Shown: positions 17,012-25,956 of the stretch, in pieces
Layout: every line of letters begins with the position of its first letter
Position numbering within the stretch: the stretch's first letter is position 1
DNA from: Erythrobacteraceae bacterium
GTDB lineage: Bacteria; Pseudomonadota; Alphaproteobacteria; Sphingomonadales; Sphingomonadaceae
Direction of reading: 5' to 3'
NCBI GenBank assembly: GCA_027489065.1
Contig: JAIYAM010000028.1
Location: forward strand, 1-64,000
DNA length: 64,000 nucleotides
Notes under the pieces: model-generated
Told to the model about the DNA's origin: nothing
The model's database searches: none
The model's input: the letters and a program-made list of their open reading frames with translations, nothing else
Translations under genes and position numbers: made by a program

Positions 17012-17797
17012 ATGAGTCGTTCGCTTATGCCCCCCATGTCCTTCAGACCCTCGCCCGCCCGCGTTCTGTCACGCTCCCTGCCGGAGGCGCGTTGGCGGCC
17101 GGGTTTGCCTGCACAGCCTTTCCACTCCGAGATTTTCGCCCCTGCGACTGAAGCAAGCGGGGCGGGGCTGGCGCTGGCGCTGGCGCGGGATGCGCTGGCT
17201 GCGGCGGGCGCTGCGGGCGGAGAGGGTGAAGACACCCGCCAGGTGCTGTGGGTGCAGGACAGGAAGGCGATCCAGCGCGGCGGGCGGCCCTGCCTTGCCG
17301 GGTTCCCGCCGGCATGGCGCCACCGGCTGATCCACGTCGCCGCAGCCACGCCCGAGGACGCGCTCTTCGCGATCGAGGAGGGCGTGCGCTGCCGCGATCT
17401 TGCCTGCGTGATCGGGGAGATCGCAGGCAATCCGCGCGCGCTGTCGTTCACCGCCTCGCGCCGCCTCAGCCTCGCGGCCGAGCGGCACGGAGTGAGGCTG
17501 TGGCTGGTGCGGCTTGATGCGGAAGCGGATCTCTCCTCGGCACGCATGCGCTGGCGGGTGGGCGCCGCGCCGTCGCCGCCGCCCCGCTGGAACCCCGCCG
17601 CCCCGGGCACCGCCACCTGGCATGCCGAACTGTTCCGCGCGCGCGCCCACGCGCCGGGCGAATGGATGCTGAGCGATGACAACACAGCCCTCGCCATCCG
17701 CCGCGACCCCGAAGACGACCACGCTGCCACGCCGGATCCTGTCCGTCTGGCTCGCGCGACTTTCGGTCGATCGCTGGCGGCTCGCGCTCGCCCCTGA
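17012..17797 (+). CDS. imuA: ImuA-type SOS mutagenesis protein
   Basis: Up to 261 residues, RecA-fold-like protein that partners ImuB and DnaE2 in damage-induced translesion mutagenesis. Recognised by position behind a LexA box and before imuB, and by ImuA-like segments: GAGLALALARDALAAAG, VLWVQDRKAIQRGGRPC and RALSFTASRRLSLAAERHG. The first ATG (17012) is two bases after the LexA box and almost at the expected transcription start, so internal ATGs at 17027 or 17036 (MSFRPSPARVLS) are likely real starts. The 3' 122 bases overlap imuB in another frame. Confidence 0.85.
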   Translation: MSRSLMPPMSFRPSPARVLSRSLPEARWRPGLPAQPFHSEIFAPATEASGAGLALALARDALAAAGAAGGEGEDTRQVLWVQDRKAIQRGGRPCLAGFPPAWRHRLIHVAAATPEDALFAIEEGVRCRDLACVIGEIAGNPRALSFTASRRLSLAAERHGVRLWLVRLDAEADLSSARMRWRVGAAPSPPPRWNPAAPGTATWHAELFRARAHAPGEWMLSDDNTALAIRRDPEDDHAATPDPVRLARATFGRSLAARARP

Positions 17798-19313
17798 GGA
17801 GCGTCCTGCCGCAGATGCGGTGCCGACCGCGCTGATCCTCGAGACGGCGCACGGGCCGCGCATCACTGCCGCCAATGACGCAGGCGCTGCGGCGGGCGCG
17901 CGGGCGGGGATGCTGCTCGCCGATGCGCGCGCGCTGTGCCCGGAGCTGACCGCTGTCCCGGCCGATCCGGCGGGCGACCTCGCGCTCCTCGAAAAGCTCG
18001 CCCTGTGGGCGCAGCGCTGGGGGCTGTGGAGCGCGATGGATCCGCCCGACGGTTTGCTGGTCGACATTACCGGCGCCGCCCACCTGTTCGGCGGCGAGGA
18101 GGCGCTGCTCGCCGATGTCGGCCGCGCCTTTGCCGCACAAGGTTTCACCGCGCGTGCCTCTCTTGGCCCCACCGCCGGGTCGGCTTGGGCGCTTTCGCAT
18201 TTCGGGCGCTCGGGCGCGATCCTCACCGCTGATGACGATCCGCTGCGCCTGCTTGGCGATCTGCCGGTCGCGGCGCTCCGGCTCGATGCCGACGTGCTGA
18301 CAGTGCTGCGTCGCCTCGGGATCAAGCGCCTCGGCGAGCTGGCGGGAGTGACCGGGGCGGGGGACGATGACGCCGCGCGCGAGGCTGCCGCACGCGATGC
18401 GCTGCGCCGCCGTTTCCGCAACCACCGCTCGCCCGCCGCCAACCCACTGCTGCGTCTCGACCAGATGCTCGGCCGCGTGCCAGAGCCGCTGCTCCCGGTC
18501 ATCGCCCGGCCGATGCCGATGGTCCAGCGCCGCCTCGCCGAACCGCTGCGCCACCGCGCCCTGCTCGACCGGGTGGTGGAGGACCTCGCGGGCGACATGG
18601 TGCGCGCGCTCGAGGCGCGGGGGGAGGGGGCGCGGCGACTCGAACTGGCGCTGTGGCGGGTCGATGGCGAGGTGCTGACGCGCCGTATCGAACTTGCCGC
18701 CGCGACCCGCGAGTCGGGGCATATCATGCGGCTGTTCGCATCCCGGCTCGACGATGTCGATGCCGGTTTCGGGATCGAGACGGTGCAATTGCGCGCCAGC
18801 TGGAGCGAGCCGCTGGCGCTTGCCCAGGCCGATCTCGACGCCGCAGCCGAGCACCACGGCACCGCGCTCGCCGCCTGCATCGACCGGCTGACGGTGCGCC
18901 TCGGTCCCAAGGCGGTGACCCGCCCGGTCGCGCGCGCCAGCCACCTGCCCGAGCGCGCGCAAGCCTGGCAGCCACCGCTCGATCCGGTGCCCGCCCAGCA
19001 GGGCGCGTTCGCCTTCCACTCCCGCCCGCTGAAGCTGCTCGAGCGCCCCGAGCCCATCGCGGTGCTCTATGCCTCGCCCGACGGCTTCCCCCAGCGGTTC
19101 CGCTGGCGCGGTACTGTGCGCGAGGTGGTGCGGGTCGAAGGGCCGGAGCGGATCGCGCCCGAATGGTGGCGCGAACGTTCGACCGCACGTCTGCGCGATT
19201 ACTACCGGATCGAGGATGCGGCCGGGGCGCGCTACTGGATCTACCGCCGGGGCATCGCGGGGGACGGACGCGGCGGGGTTCCGGACTGGTTCCTGCAAGG
19301 CCTCTATGCGTGA
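17676..19313 (+). CDS. imuB: ImuB, inactive Y-family polymerase-like mutasome subunit
   Basis: 545 residues. The Y-family (DinB/UmuC-like) fold is visible in RRILSVWLARLSVDRWRLAL, GMLLADARALCPEL, DGLLVDITGAAHLFGGEEAL and LRRLGIKRLGELAGV (helix-hairpin-helix). The usual catalytic DxD/SxDE residues are not evident, as in ImuB proteins, which act as a scaffold linking DnaE2 to the sliding clamp. The start at 17676 is the only in-frame ATG before the conserved part and creates a 122-base overlap with imuA, which is unusually long. I did not identify a clear clamp-binding motif. Confidence 0.88.
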   Translation: MTTQPSPSAATPKTTTLPRRILSVWLARLSVDRWRLALAPEERPAADAVPTALILETAHGPRITAANDAGAAAGARAGMLLADARALCPELTAVPADPAGDLALLEKLALWAQRWGLWSAMDPPDGLLVDITGAAHLFGGEEALLADVGRAFAAQGFTARASLGPTAGSAWALSHFGRSGAILTADDDPLRLLGDLPVAALRLDADVLTVLRRLGIKRLGELAGVTGAGDDDAAREAAARDALRRRFRNHRSPAANPLLRLDQMLGRVPEPLLPVIARPMPMVQRRLAEPLRHRALLDRVVEDLAGDMVRALEARGEGARRLELALWRVDGEVLTRRIELAAATRESGHIMRLFASRLDDVDAGFGIETVQLRASWSEPLALAQADLDAAAEHHGTALAACIDRLTVRLGPKAVTRPVARASHLPERAQAWQPPLDPVPAQQGAFAFHSRPLKLLERPEPIAVLYASPDGFPQRFRWRGTVREVVRVEGPERIAPEWWRERSTARLRDYYRIEDAAGARYWIYRRGIAGDGRGGVPDWFLQGLYA

Positions 19314-19358
19314 TGCCGCGCTCAGCTTTCCTTTACCGATACGTGCGATCTTGCAGGT

Positions 19359-19691
19359 ATGAATCTCGAGTCCATCCCGCGCTCCTCGGAACGGCGGCCC
19401 ATGAGCCTGACGGTGAAGAGCCGCGTGTGTTCGCGCGTGGTCTATGTCGACCTGATCGACATTTCCGAAGGCGGCTGCAAGATCCGCGCTAAGGCCGGTT
19501 TTGCGGAGGTGGGCGACCGGGTGACGATGAAGGTGGGCGGGATCAACGCCCCGCTCGGCACGATCGCCTGGGTCGACGGCTGCCTCGCCGGGGTGGCCTT
19601 CGAAGGGGCAATGCACCCGGCCGTGCTCGATTTCCTGTGCGAGGGCCCACCCACCGCGCCCCGCGTTCCGCAGCTGCGCCGCATCCTCTGA
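19359..19691 (+). CDS. PilZ-domain protein
   Basis: 110 residues. Both c-di-GMP-binding motifs of PilZ are intact: RxxxR as R8-SSE-R12, and DxSxxG as DISEGG near residues 38-43. It consists of a single PilZ beta-barrel with no other domain. It begins 45 bases after imuB on the same strand, and the next LexA box lies downstream of it, so it may be co-transcribed with imuAB. Whether it is linked to DNA damage or is a bystander is unknown. Confidence 0.8.
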   Translation: MNLESIPRSSERRPMSLTVKSRVCSRVVYVDLIDISEGGCKIRAKAGFAEVGDRVTMKVGGINAPLGTIAWVDGCLAGVAFEGAMHPAVLDFLCEGPPTAPRVPQLRRIL

Positions 19692-19742
19692 CCGCACGCG
19701 CGGAGCGCCTTGCACGCTTTGCATTTGGCAGAAGGACTGTTG

Positions 19743-19757
19743 GAACATATATGGAAC
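19743..19757. promoter_or_regulatory. LexA (SOS) box upstream of radical SAM-udgX-dnaE2
   Basis: GAACATATATGGAAC: a perfect GAAC-N7-GAAC repeat ending 25 bases before the ATG at 19783, in the 91-bp gap after the PilZ gene. It predicts a second LexA-controlled transcript covering the next three tightly packed genes. Confidence 0.9.
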
Positions 19758-19782
19758 ACGAAAGGTGTTCCCCACGGTTCCC

Positions 19783-21021
19783 ATGGCCCAGCAGACACTC
19801 CTCCAGAAGCTCGAAATCCTCGCCGATGCGGCGAAGTACGATGCGTCCTGCGCCTCGTCGGGGACGGCGAAGAAGAACTCGCTGGGCGGGAAAGGCATCG
19901 GCTCGACCGAGGGCATGGGCATCTGCCACGCCTATGCGCCGGACGGGCGCTGCATCTCGCTCTTGAAGATCCTGCTGACCAACCACTGCATCTTCGACTG
20001 CCACTACTGCATCAACCGCAAGAGCTCGAACGTGGCCCGCGCGCGCTTCACGCCGCAGGAGGTGGTCGACCTCACGCTCAACTTCTACCGGCGCAACTAT
20101 ATCGAGGGACTGTTCCTCTCGTCGGGCATCGTCAAGAGCGCCAACCACACGATGGAGCAGCTGGTCGAGGTCGCCCGCATCCTGCGCGAGGAGCACGACT
20201 TTCGCGGCTATATCCACCTCAAGACCATTCCCGAGGCCGATGCCGAAATCATCCATGAGGCGGGGCTCTATGCCGACCGCGTCTCGATCAACGTCGAGCT
20301 GCCCACCGATGCGGGCCTGACCCGGCTCGCGCCCGACAAGAACGCTGGCCAGATCGAAGGGGCGATGGGGCGCACCAAGGCGCGGATCATCGAGGCCAAG
20401 GACGAGCGCAAACGCTTCCGCCACGCACCCCGCTTTGCGCCCGCGGGCCAGTCGACCCAGATGATCGTCGGCGCGGACGATGCCAATGATACGGCGATCA
20501 TCGGCAAGGCGAGCCGGCTTTATGGCGATTTCGGCCTGAGGCGCGTCTATTACAGCGCCTTCTCGCCGATCCCGGATGCCTCGGCGGTACTGCCGCTGAA
20601 GCGCCCGCCGCTGATGCGCGAACACCGGCTCTACCAGTCCGACTGGCTGATGCGTTTCTACGGCTTTGCCCCGCAGGAGGTAGCCGACGCGGCCGGGACG
20701 GACGGCAATCTGCCGCTCGACATCGACCCCAAGCTCGCCTGGGCCCTGAAGTTCCGCGAGAGCTTCCCGGTCGACGTCAACCGCGCGCCCCGGGAGATGC
20801 TGCTGCGCGTGCCGGGGCTGGGCACCAAGGCGGTGGCGCGCATCCTCACCGTGCGGCGACACCGCAATCTGCGCCTCGACGATGTGGCGCGGTTGACGGC
20901 GTCGGTCGCCAAGGTGCGGCCCTTCATCTGCACCGTCGACTGGCGCCCCACCTATCTCACCGACCGCGCCGACCTGCGCGGGCTTCTGGCGCCCAAGGTA
21001 GAACAGCTGGAGCTGTTCTGA
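19783..21021 (+). CDS. putative DNA modification/repair radical SAM protein
   Basis: 412 residues. The [4Fe-4S] radical SAM cluster motif is CIFDCHYC (CxxxCxxC, about residues 68-75). A C-terminal helix-hairpin-helix (VPGLGTKAVARIL, about 345-357) suggests DNA binding. This matches the family named putative DNA modification/repair radical SAM protein (TIGR03916 type), which commonly neighbours the TIGR03915 and UdgX partners; here both partners are fused in the next gene. The ATG at 19783 is chosen; a GTG at 19765 would add six residues. Stop and next start overlap (TGATG). The reaction is unknown. Confidence 0.88.
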   Translation: MAQQTLLQKLEILADAAKYDASCASSGTAKKNSLGGKGIGSTEGMGICHAYAPDGRCISLLKILLTNHCIFDCHYCINRKSSNVARARFTPQEVVDLTLNFYRRNYIEGLFLSSGIVKSANHTMEQLVEVARILREEHDFRGYIHLKTIPEADAEIIHEAGLYADRVSINVELPTDAGLTRLAPDKNAGQIEGAMGRTKARIIEAKDERKRFRHAPRFAPAGQSTQMIVGADDANDTAIIGKASRLYGDFGLRRVYYSAFSPIPDASAVLPLKRPPLMREHRLYQSDWLMRFYGFAPQEVADAAGTDGNLPLDIDPKLAWALKFRESFPVDVNRAPREMLLRVPGLGTKAVARILTVRRHRNLRLDDVARLTASVAKVRPFICTVDWRPTYLTDRADLRGLLAPKVEQLELF

Positions 21022-22484
21022 TGACCGCCCAAAAACATTCGGGGCAGAACGTCCCCCCGCATGCGCATTATGCCGTCCACCTGCCGGCGCCCGACGACTT
21101 CGCTTTCTGGCGCGAACGGGCGCGCGGGCTCATCCAGTGCGACGTGCCGCCCGACCGTGTGGCGTGGATCGAACCGGGAGCGACCGGAGACCTGTTCGGC
21201 AGCGAAGGCCCTGCACGCGGCGGCGACAAGCGCCTCCCCGTGCCGCCCGCCGATGCGCCGCCGGTGCGCGCCAGCCAGCGCTTCCTCGACGTCGCTCGCA
21301 GCGCCGCGCTCCACTCTGACCCGGCGCGGTTCGGGTTGCTCTACCATGTGCTGTGGCGATTGCAGCGCCAGCCTCGCCTGATGGAGGACAAGGCCGACGT
21401 GCAGGTCCGCCGCCTTGAGGAACTCGCCAAATCGGTGCGGCGCGATGCGCACAAGATGCACGCTTTCGTGCGGTTCCGCGAGGTTGCAGAGGAAGACGGC
21501 ACCCCGCACTTCGTCGCCTGGTTTGAGCCCGATCACCACATCGTTCGCGCCGAGGCCAGCTTCTTCATGCGCCGCTTTGCCAACATGCGCTGGTCGATCC
21601 TCACCCCGCGCGGGAGCATCCACTGGGACGGCGAGACGATGCACGAAGGCCCGCCTGCCCGGCGCTCCGACGCGCCTTCGGGTGACCCGGTCGAAGACCT
21701 GTGGCGCTCCTACTATGCCGCGATATTCAATCCCGCGCGGCTCAAGGTCGGCGCGATGCTGTCGGAGATGCCGAAGAAATACTGGAAGAACCTGCCCGAG
21801 GCCGAGCTGATCCCGCAGCTGATCGCCGGGGCGCAGGCGCGGGAGGCGCGGATGGTTGCGTCGGGCAGCCTCGATATGGGCGAAAGACCGGCGAGCCTCG
21901 GGGCTGTCGACAAGGCGATCCACGCCTGCCGCAACTGCCCGATCGGCGAGCTCGATAACCGCGCGGTGATGGGTGAGGGGCCTCTCGGTGCACTCCTGAT
22001 GATCGTAGGCGAGCAGCCGGGCGATCAGGAGGATCAGGCCGGACGCCCATTTGTTGGCCCAGCCGGGCAGCTGCTTGATGACTATCTGACCCGCGCCGGG
22101 ATCGACCGCTCCAGCGCCTATGTCACCAATGCGGTCAAGCACTTCAAGTTCACGTGGAAGGGCAAGCGTCGGCTCCATCAGTCGCCGGGCGCCAAGGAGA
22201 TCGACACCTGCCGCTGGTGGCTCGAGGCCGAGCGCGCCGTCGTCCAGCCCCGCCTCGTGCTGGCCTTGGGGGCGAGCGCGGCGCGCGGGCTTCTGGGCAA
22301 GACGGTGAGCATCACCAAGGCGAGAGGGCAGCCGATCCAACTCGAGGACGGCACCGAGCTGTGGGTGACCGCGCACCCTTCATATTTGCTGCGCCTCGAT
22401 GGCGAAGCGCGCGAGACGCAGGCGGCGCTGTTCGCGGCGGATCTGGCGGCGGTGCAGGAGCGCCTCGCGGAGCTGGCGGACTGA
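21021..22484 (+). CDS. udgX: UdgX uracil-DNA-binding protein fused to DUF4130-type domain
   Basis: 487 residues, two domains. Residues about 1-270 resemble the TIGR03915/DUF4130 'probable DNA metabolism' domain (FMRRFANMRWSILTPRGSI, SEMPKKYWKNLPEA). Residues about 285-487 are a uracil-DNA glycosylase fold with GEQPGDQEDQAGRPF, the R-loop KRRLHQSPG and HPSYLLRL. The histidine of KRRLHQ (His386) corresponds to the one that bonds covalently to the abasic deoxyribose in Mycobacterium UdgX. Cluster-ligand cysteines are seen in ACRNCPIGE and DTCRWWL. It should mark and protect uracil sites in DNA. It overlaps the radical SAM gene by one base; dnaE2 starts one base after its stop. Confidence 0.9.
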   Translation: MTAQKHSGQNVPPHAHYAVHLPAPDDFAFWRERARGLIQCDVPPDRVAWIEPGATGDLFGSEGPARGGDKRLPVPPADAPPVRASQRFLDVARSAALHSDPARFGLLYHVLWRLQRQPRLMEDKADVQVRRLEELAKSVRRDAHKMHAFVRFREVAEEDGTPHFVAWFEPDHHIVRAEASFFMRRFANMRWSILTPRGSIHWDGETMHEGPPARRSDAPSGDPVEDLWRSYYAAIFNPARLKVGAMLSEMPKKYWKNLPEAELIPQLIAGAQAREARMVASGSLDMGERPASLGAVDKAIHACRNCPIGELDNRAVMGEGPLGALLMIVGEQPGDQEDQAGRPFVGPAGQLLDDYLTRAGIDRSSAYVTNAVKHFKFTWKGKRRLHQSPGAKEIDTCRWWLEAERAVVQPRLVLALGASAARGLLGKTVSITKARGQPIQLEDGTELWVTAHPSYLLRLDGEARETQAALFAADLAAVQERLAELAD

Positions 22485-22485
22485 C

Positions 22486-25400
22486 ATGCCCGAGGGCCCG
22501 CTCACACCCGACAAACGCACGCTCGATATCGACCCGGCCGATATCGCGCCGCCCGAGCGCGCGCCCTTCGTCGAGCTGGGTCTTGCGAGCTGCTTCAGCT
22601 TTCTGCGCGGAGCTTCCGATGCGGTCGATCTGGTGCTCGCCGCTCACGCCCAAGGCTATGACGCGCTTGGCATCGCCGACGTGAATTCGCTCGCCGGCGT
22701 GGTGCGCATCCATACCGAGGCACGGACGCTCAGGATGCGGCCGGTGATCGGCTGCCGGATCGAGACGGTCGAGGGCCTCGCCTTTCTCGCCTACCCCGAA
22801 GATCGCGCCGCCTATGGCCGCTTGTGCCGCCTGATCAGCGCGGGACGGATGCGCACGCTCGATGGCGGGTGGCAGGACAAGGGCGTCTGCGAGATCGATC
22901 TCGCACTGCTCGCAGGTCATGCCGAAGGGGTGCAACTGATCCTGCTGCCGCCGGACGACCTCGACGCCGTGTTCACGATCAAGGTGCCGAGCAACGTCAT
23001 CCCCTTCCGCCGCCCGCAGGAGAGCGAGATCCCGGATCAAGTCCGAAGCGACGAGCGGATGGAGCGCACCGCGCCGTTCTCGGAACTGCTCCCGGACATT
23101 GCCGGGCAGCTCCCCACGCTGCGCCACCTCGCCGCCGCCTACCTCTATCGCGGCGACGACATCGCGCGAATCGAGCGGCTCGACAGCCTCGCCCGCGCGC
23201 ATGGCCTCGCCCTGCTGGCGACGAACGACGTCCACTACCACGCGCCCGAGCGCCGCGCGCTTCAGGACGTGATGACCGCGATCCGGCACAAGACGACCGT
23301 CGCCAGGGCCGGGCATCTGCTCCACCCCAATGCCGAGCGGCACCTGAAGAGTCCCGCCGCAATGCAGCGCCTCTTCGCCCGCTGGCCCCACGCGATCCGC
23401 GCCGCGCGCGAAGTGGCCGACCGGTGCCGGTTCAGCCTCGACGAGCTGCGCTACGAATATCCCGAGGAAATCTACCCCGGCGGCGAAACTCCTCAGGCTT
23501 TTCTGGAAAGCGCAGTCTGGGCGGGAGCCGGGCGGCGCTACCCCGAGGGCCTGCCCGAGACCGTCCGTGAGACCCTGCAGCGCGAACTTGCCCTCATCGC
23601 CAAGCTGGATCTCGCGCGCTACTTCCTCACCATCAAGGACATCGTCGATTTCGCGCGCGGCCAGAAGCCGCCGATCCTGTGCCAGGGGCGGGGAAGCGCC
23701 GCCAACTCGGCGGTGTGCTACGTTCTCGGCATCACCTCGGTCGACCCCGCCAAGCACCAGCTCCTGTTCGACCGCTTCATCTCCGAGGAGCGCAAGGAGC
23801 CGCCCGACATCGACGTCGATTTCGAGCACGAGCGGCGCGAGGAGGTGATCCAATACATCTACCGCAAATACGGCCGCGACCGTGCGGGCCTGTGCGCCAC
23901 TGTCATCCACTACCGCCCGCGCATGGCGATCCGCGAGGTGGGCAAGGCAATGGGGCTTTCCGAGGACGTCACTTCCGCGCTCGCTCGCACCGTATGGGGC
24001 GGGTGGGGCCGCGAGATCAGCGAGAAGCACGCCGCCGAAACCGGGCTCGACGTGACCGATCCGCACCTGCGGCGCGTTCTCAAGCTCACCGAGCAGATGA
24101 TTGGAATGCCGCGCCATCTCGGCCAGCATGTCGGCGGCTTTATCCTCACCGAAAGCCCGCTGATCGAAACCGTGCCGGTCGGCAACGGCGCCATGCCCGA
24201 ACGCAGCTTCATCGAGTGGGACAAGGACGACATCGACGCGCTCGGCATCCTCAAGGTCGATGTGCTGGCATTGGGAATGCTGACCTGTATCCGCAAATGC
24301 CTCGATCTGCTCGGCGCGCACCACGGCCGCGCGCTCACCCTTGCCACCGTCCCGCGCGAGGACCCGGAGACCTATGCGATGCTGCGCAAGGGCGACTCGC
24401 TCGGCGTCTTTCAGGTCGAGAGCCGGGCGCAGATGAACATGCTCCCGCGCCTGCGCCCGCGCGAGTTCTACGATCTCGTCATCCAGGTCGCGATCGTGCG
24501 CCCCGGGCCGATCCAGGGCGACATGGTGCACCCTTACCTCAAGCGCAGGCGAGGTGCCGAGCCCGTGATGATCCCCGCGCCTTCGCCCGAGCATGGCCCC
24601 CCGGACGAGCTCACCAGCATCCTCGGGCGCACACTTGGGGTACCGATCTTTCAGGAACAGGCGATGAAGATCGCTCTGGATGCGGCGAAATTCTCCAGCC
24701 TCGAAGCCAACCGCCTGCGCAAGGCGATGGCGACCTTCCGCAGCCGCGGCATGGTCGACGAGCTTCAGGACATGATGGTCGAGCGCATGGTCGCGCGCGG
24801 CTACGACCGCGACTTCGCGCAGCGCTGCTTCAACCAGATCAGGGGCTTCGGCGAATACGGCTTCCCCGAGAGCCACGCGGCGAGCTTCGCGCAGCTGGTC
24901 TATGTCTCCAGCTGGCTCAAGTGCCACTACCCGGCGGCCTTCGCCTGCGGCTTGCTCAACTCGCAGCCGATGGGCTTCTACGCTCCGGCGCAGATCGTGC
25001 GCGATGCGTGCGATCATGGAGTCAAGGTGCGCCCCGTGGATGTGAACCACTCAGGCTGGGACTGCACGCTGGAGAAGGGCGCCCTGCGCCTCGGCCTGCG
25101 CCAGATCGACGGGCTGCCCGAGCATGTCGCCGCCGCGCTGGTCAGCGCACGCGAGGTTGGCGGGCCGTTCCGCGATATCGCCGATCTGCGCGCGCGGGCG
25201 GGGCTTTCTCCGGCGCATATCGAGCGGCTCGCCAGCGCCGATGCCTTCACCTCCCTGAACCTCACCCGCCGGCAGGCGCTGTGGGATGCGAGGAGCCTCG
25301 TCGCTGCGCCCGACCTGCCGCTGTTCCGCGCTGCCGGCGTGCGCGAGGAGGGGGGCGAACGGGCGGCCATAAGCCTGCCCGCCATGCCGCTCTCCGAGGA

Positions 25401-25956
25401 GGTGGTGGCCGATTACCAGACCACCCGCCTCAGCCTGAAGGCGCATCCGATGGCCTTCCTGCGCGCCGATCTTGCCGCGAGAGGCTTCGTGCGCGCCTGC
25501 GATCTGCGCGCGCGCAAGTTCCGGAGCATGGTGCAGGTCGCAGGTGTGGTGCTGATCCGCCAGCGGCCCGGCAGCGCAAAGGGCGTCACCTTCATCACCC
25601 TCGAGGACGAGACGGGGGTGGTGAACCTTGTGGTATGGCCCGATCTCAAGGAAAGGCAGCGCAAGGTGGTGATGGGTGCGCGGCTGATCGAGGTGCGGGG
25701 CCGCGTCGAATATGACGACGAGGTGATCCACGTGATCGCGCAGAACCTGACCGATGCCACGCACCGCCTCCACGCCCTGTCGGAAGACGACCTGCTCGAC
25801 GCGCCGCTCGCCCGTGCCGACGAGGCGGGTCGCCTGATGCCCGGCCGCGGACCGCCGCCCCCGCGCGACATGATCGACGAGCTGGCGCCGCAGCCCAATG
25901 TCACCGGGCACCCGCGCGATCACCGCATCTTGCCCAAGTCGCGGGATTTTCACTGA
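22486..25956 (+). CDS. dnaE2: error-prone DNA polymerase DnaE2
   Basis: 1156 residues from the ATG at 22486. Order of domains: PHP domain (from FVELGLASCFSFLRGASDAV), C-family polymerase core with the catalytic aspartates in PPDIDVDFEHERREEV (about residue 440), fingers including FGEYGFPESHAASFAQLVYV, helix-hairpin-helix, and an OB-fold (VQVAGVVLIRQRPGSAKGVT). It is the catalytic subunit of the SOS-induced ImuA-ImuB-DnaE2 mutasome. Here it is separated from imuAB by three genes and shares a transcript with the radical SAM and udgX genes. Its stop overlaps the next ATG by one base. Confidence 0.95.
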   Translation: MPEGPLTPDKRTLDIDPADIAPPERAPFVELGLASCFSFLRGASDAVDLVLAAHAQGYDALGIADVNSLAGVVRIHTEARTLRMRPVIGCRIETVEGLAFLAYPEDRAAYGRLCRLISAGRMRTLDGGWQDKGVCEIDLALLAGHAEGVQLILLPPDDLDAVFTIKVPSNVIPFRRPQESEIPDQVRSDERMERTAPFSELLPDIAGQLPTLRHLAAAYLYRGDDIARIERLDSLARAHGLALLATNDVHYHAPERRALQDVMTAIRHKTTVARAGHLLHPNAERHLKSPAAMQRLFARWPHAIRAAREVADRCRFSLDELRYEYPEEIYPGGETPQAFLESAVWAGAGRRYPEGLPETVRETLQRELALIAKLDLARYFLTIKDIVDFARGQKPPILCQGRGSAANSAVCYVLGITSVDPAKHQLLFDRFISEERKEPPDIDVDFEHERREEVIQYIYRKYGRDRAGLCATVIHYRPRMAIREVGKAMGLSEDVTSALARTVWGGWGREISEKHAAETGLDVTDPHLRRVLKLTEQMIGMPRHLGQHVGGFILTESPLIETVPVGNGAMPERSFIEWDKDDIDALGILKVDVLALGMLTCIRKCLDLLGAHHGRALTLATVPREDPETYAMLRKGDSLGVFQVESRAQMNMLPRLRPREFYDLVIQVAIVRPGPIQGDMVHPYLKRRRGAEPVMIPAPSPEHGPPDELTSILGRTLGVPIFQEQAMKIALDAAKFSSLEANRLRKAMATFRSRGMVDELQDMMVERMVARGYDRDFAQRCFNQIRGFGEYGFPESHAASFAQLVYVSSWLKCHYPAAFACGLLNSQPMGFYAPAQIVRDACDHGVKVRPVDVNHSGWDCTLEKGALRLGLRQIDGLPEHVAAALVSAREVGGPFRDIADLRARAGLSPAHIERLASADAFTSLNLTRRQALWDARSLVAAPDLPLFRAAGVREEGGERAAISLPAMPLSEEVVADYQTTRLSLKAHPMAFLRADLAARGFVRACDLRARKFRSMVQVAGVVLIRQRPGSAKGVTFITLEDETGVVNLVVWPDLKERQRKVVMGARLIEVRGRVEYDDEVIHVIAQNLTDATHRLHALSEDDLLDAPLARADEAGRLMPGRGPPPPRDMIDELAPQPNVTGHPRDHRILPKSRDFH

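Noticed and set aside
19767-19780. Third LexA-like repeat GTTC-N6-GTTC
   Set aside because: Spacer is six, not seven, and it lies downstream of a perfect box; probably chance.
22312-25050. Very long open frame antisense to dnaE2
   Set aside because: Typical mirror frame of a GC-rich gene; no protein family, no ribosome site, and dnaE2 on the other strand is unmistakable. The same applies to long antisense frames over prsK, pstC, recJ, leuA, ilvB and purL.
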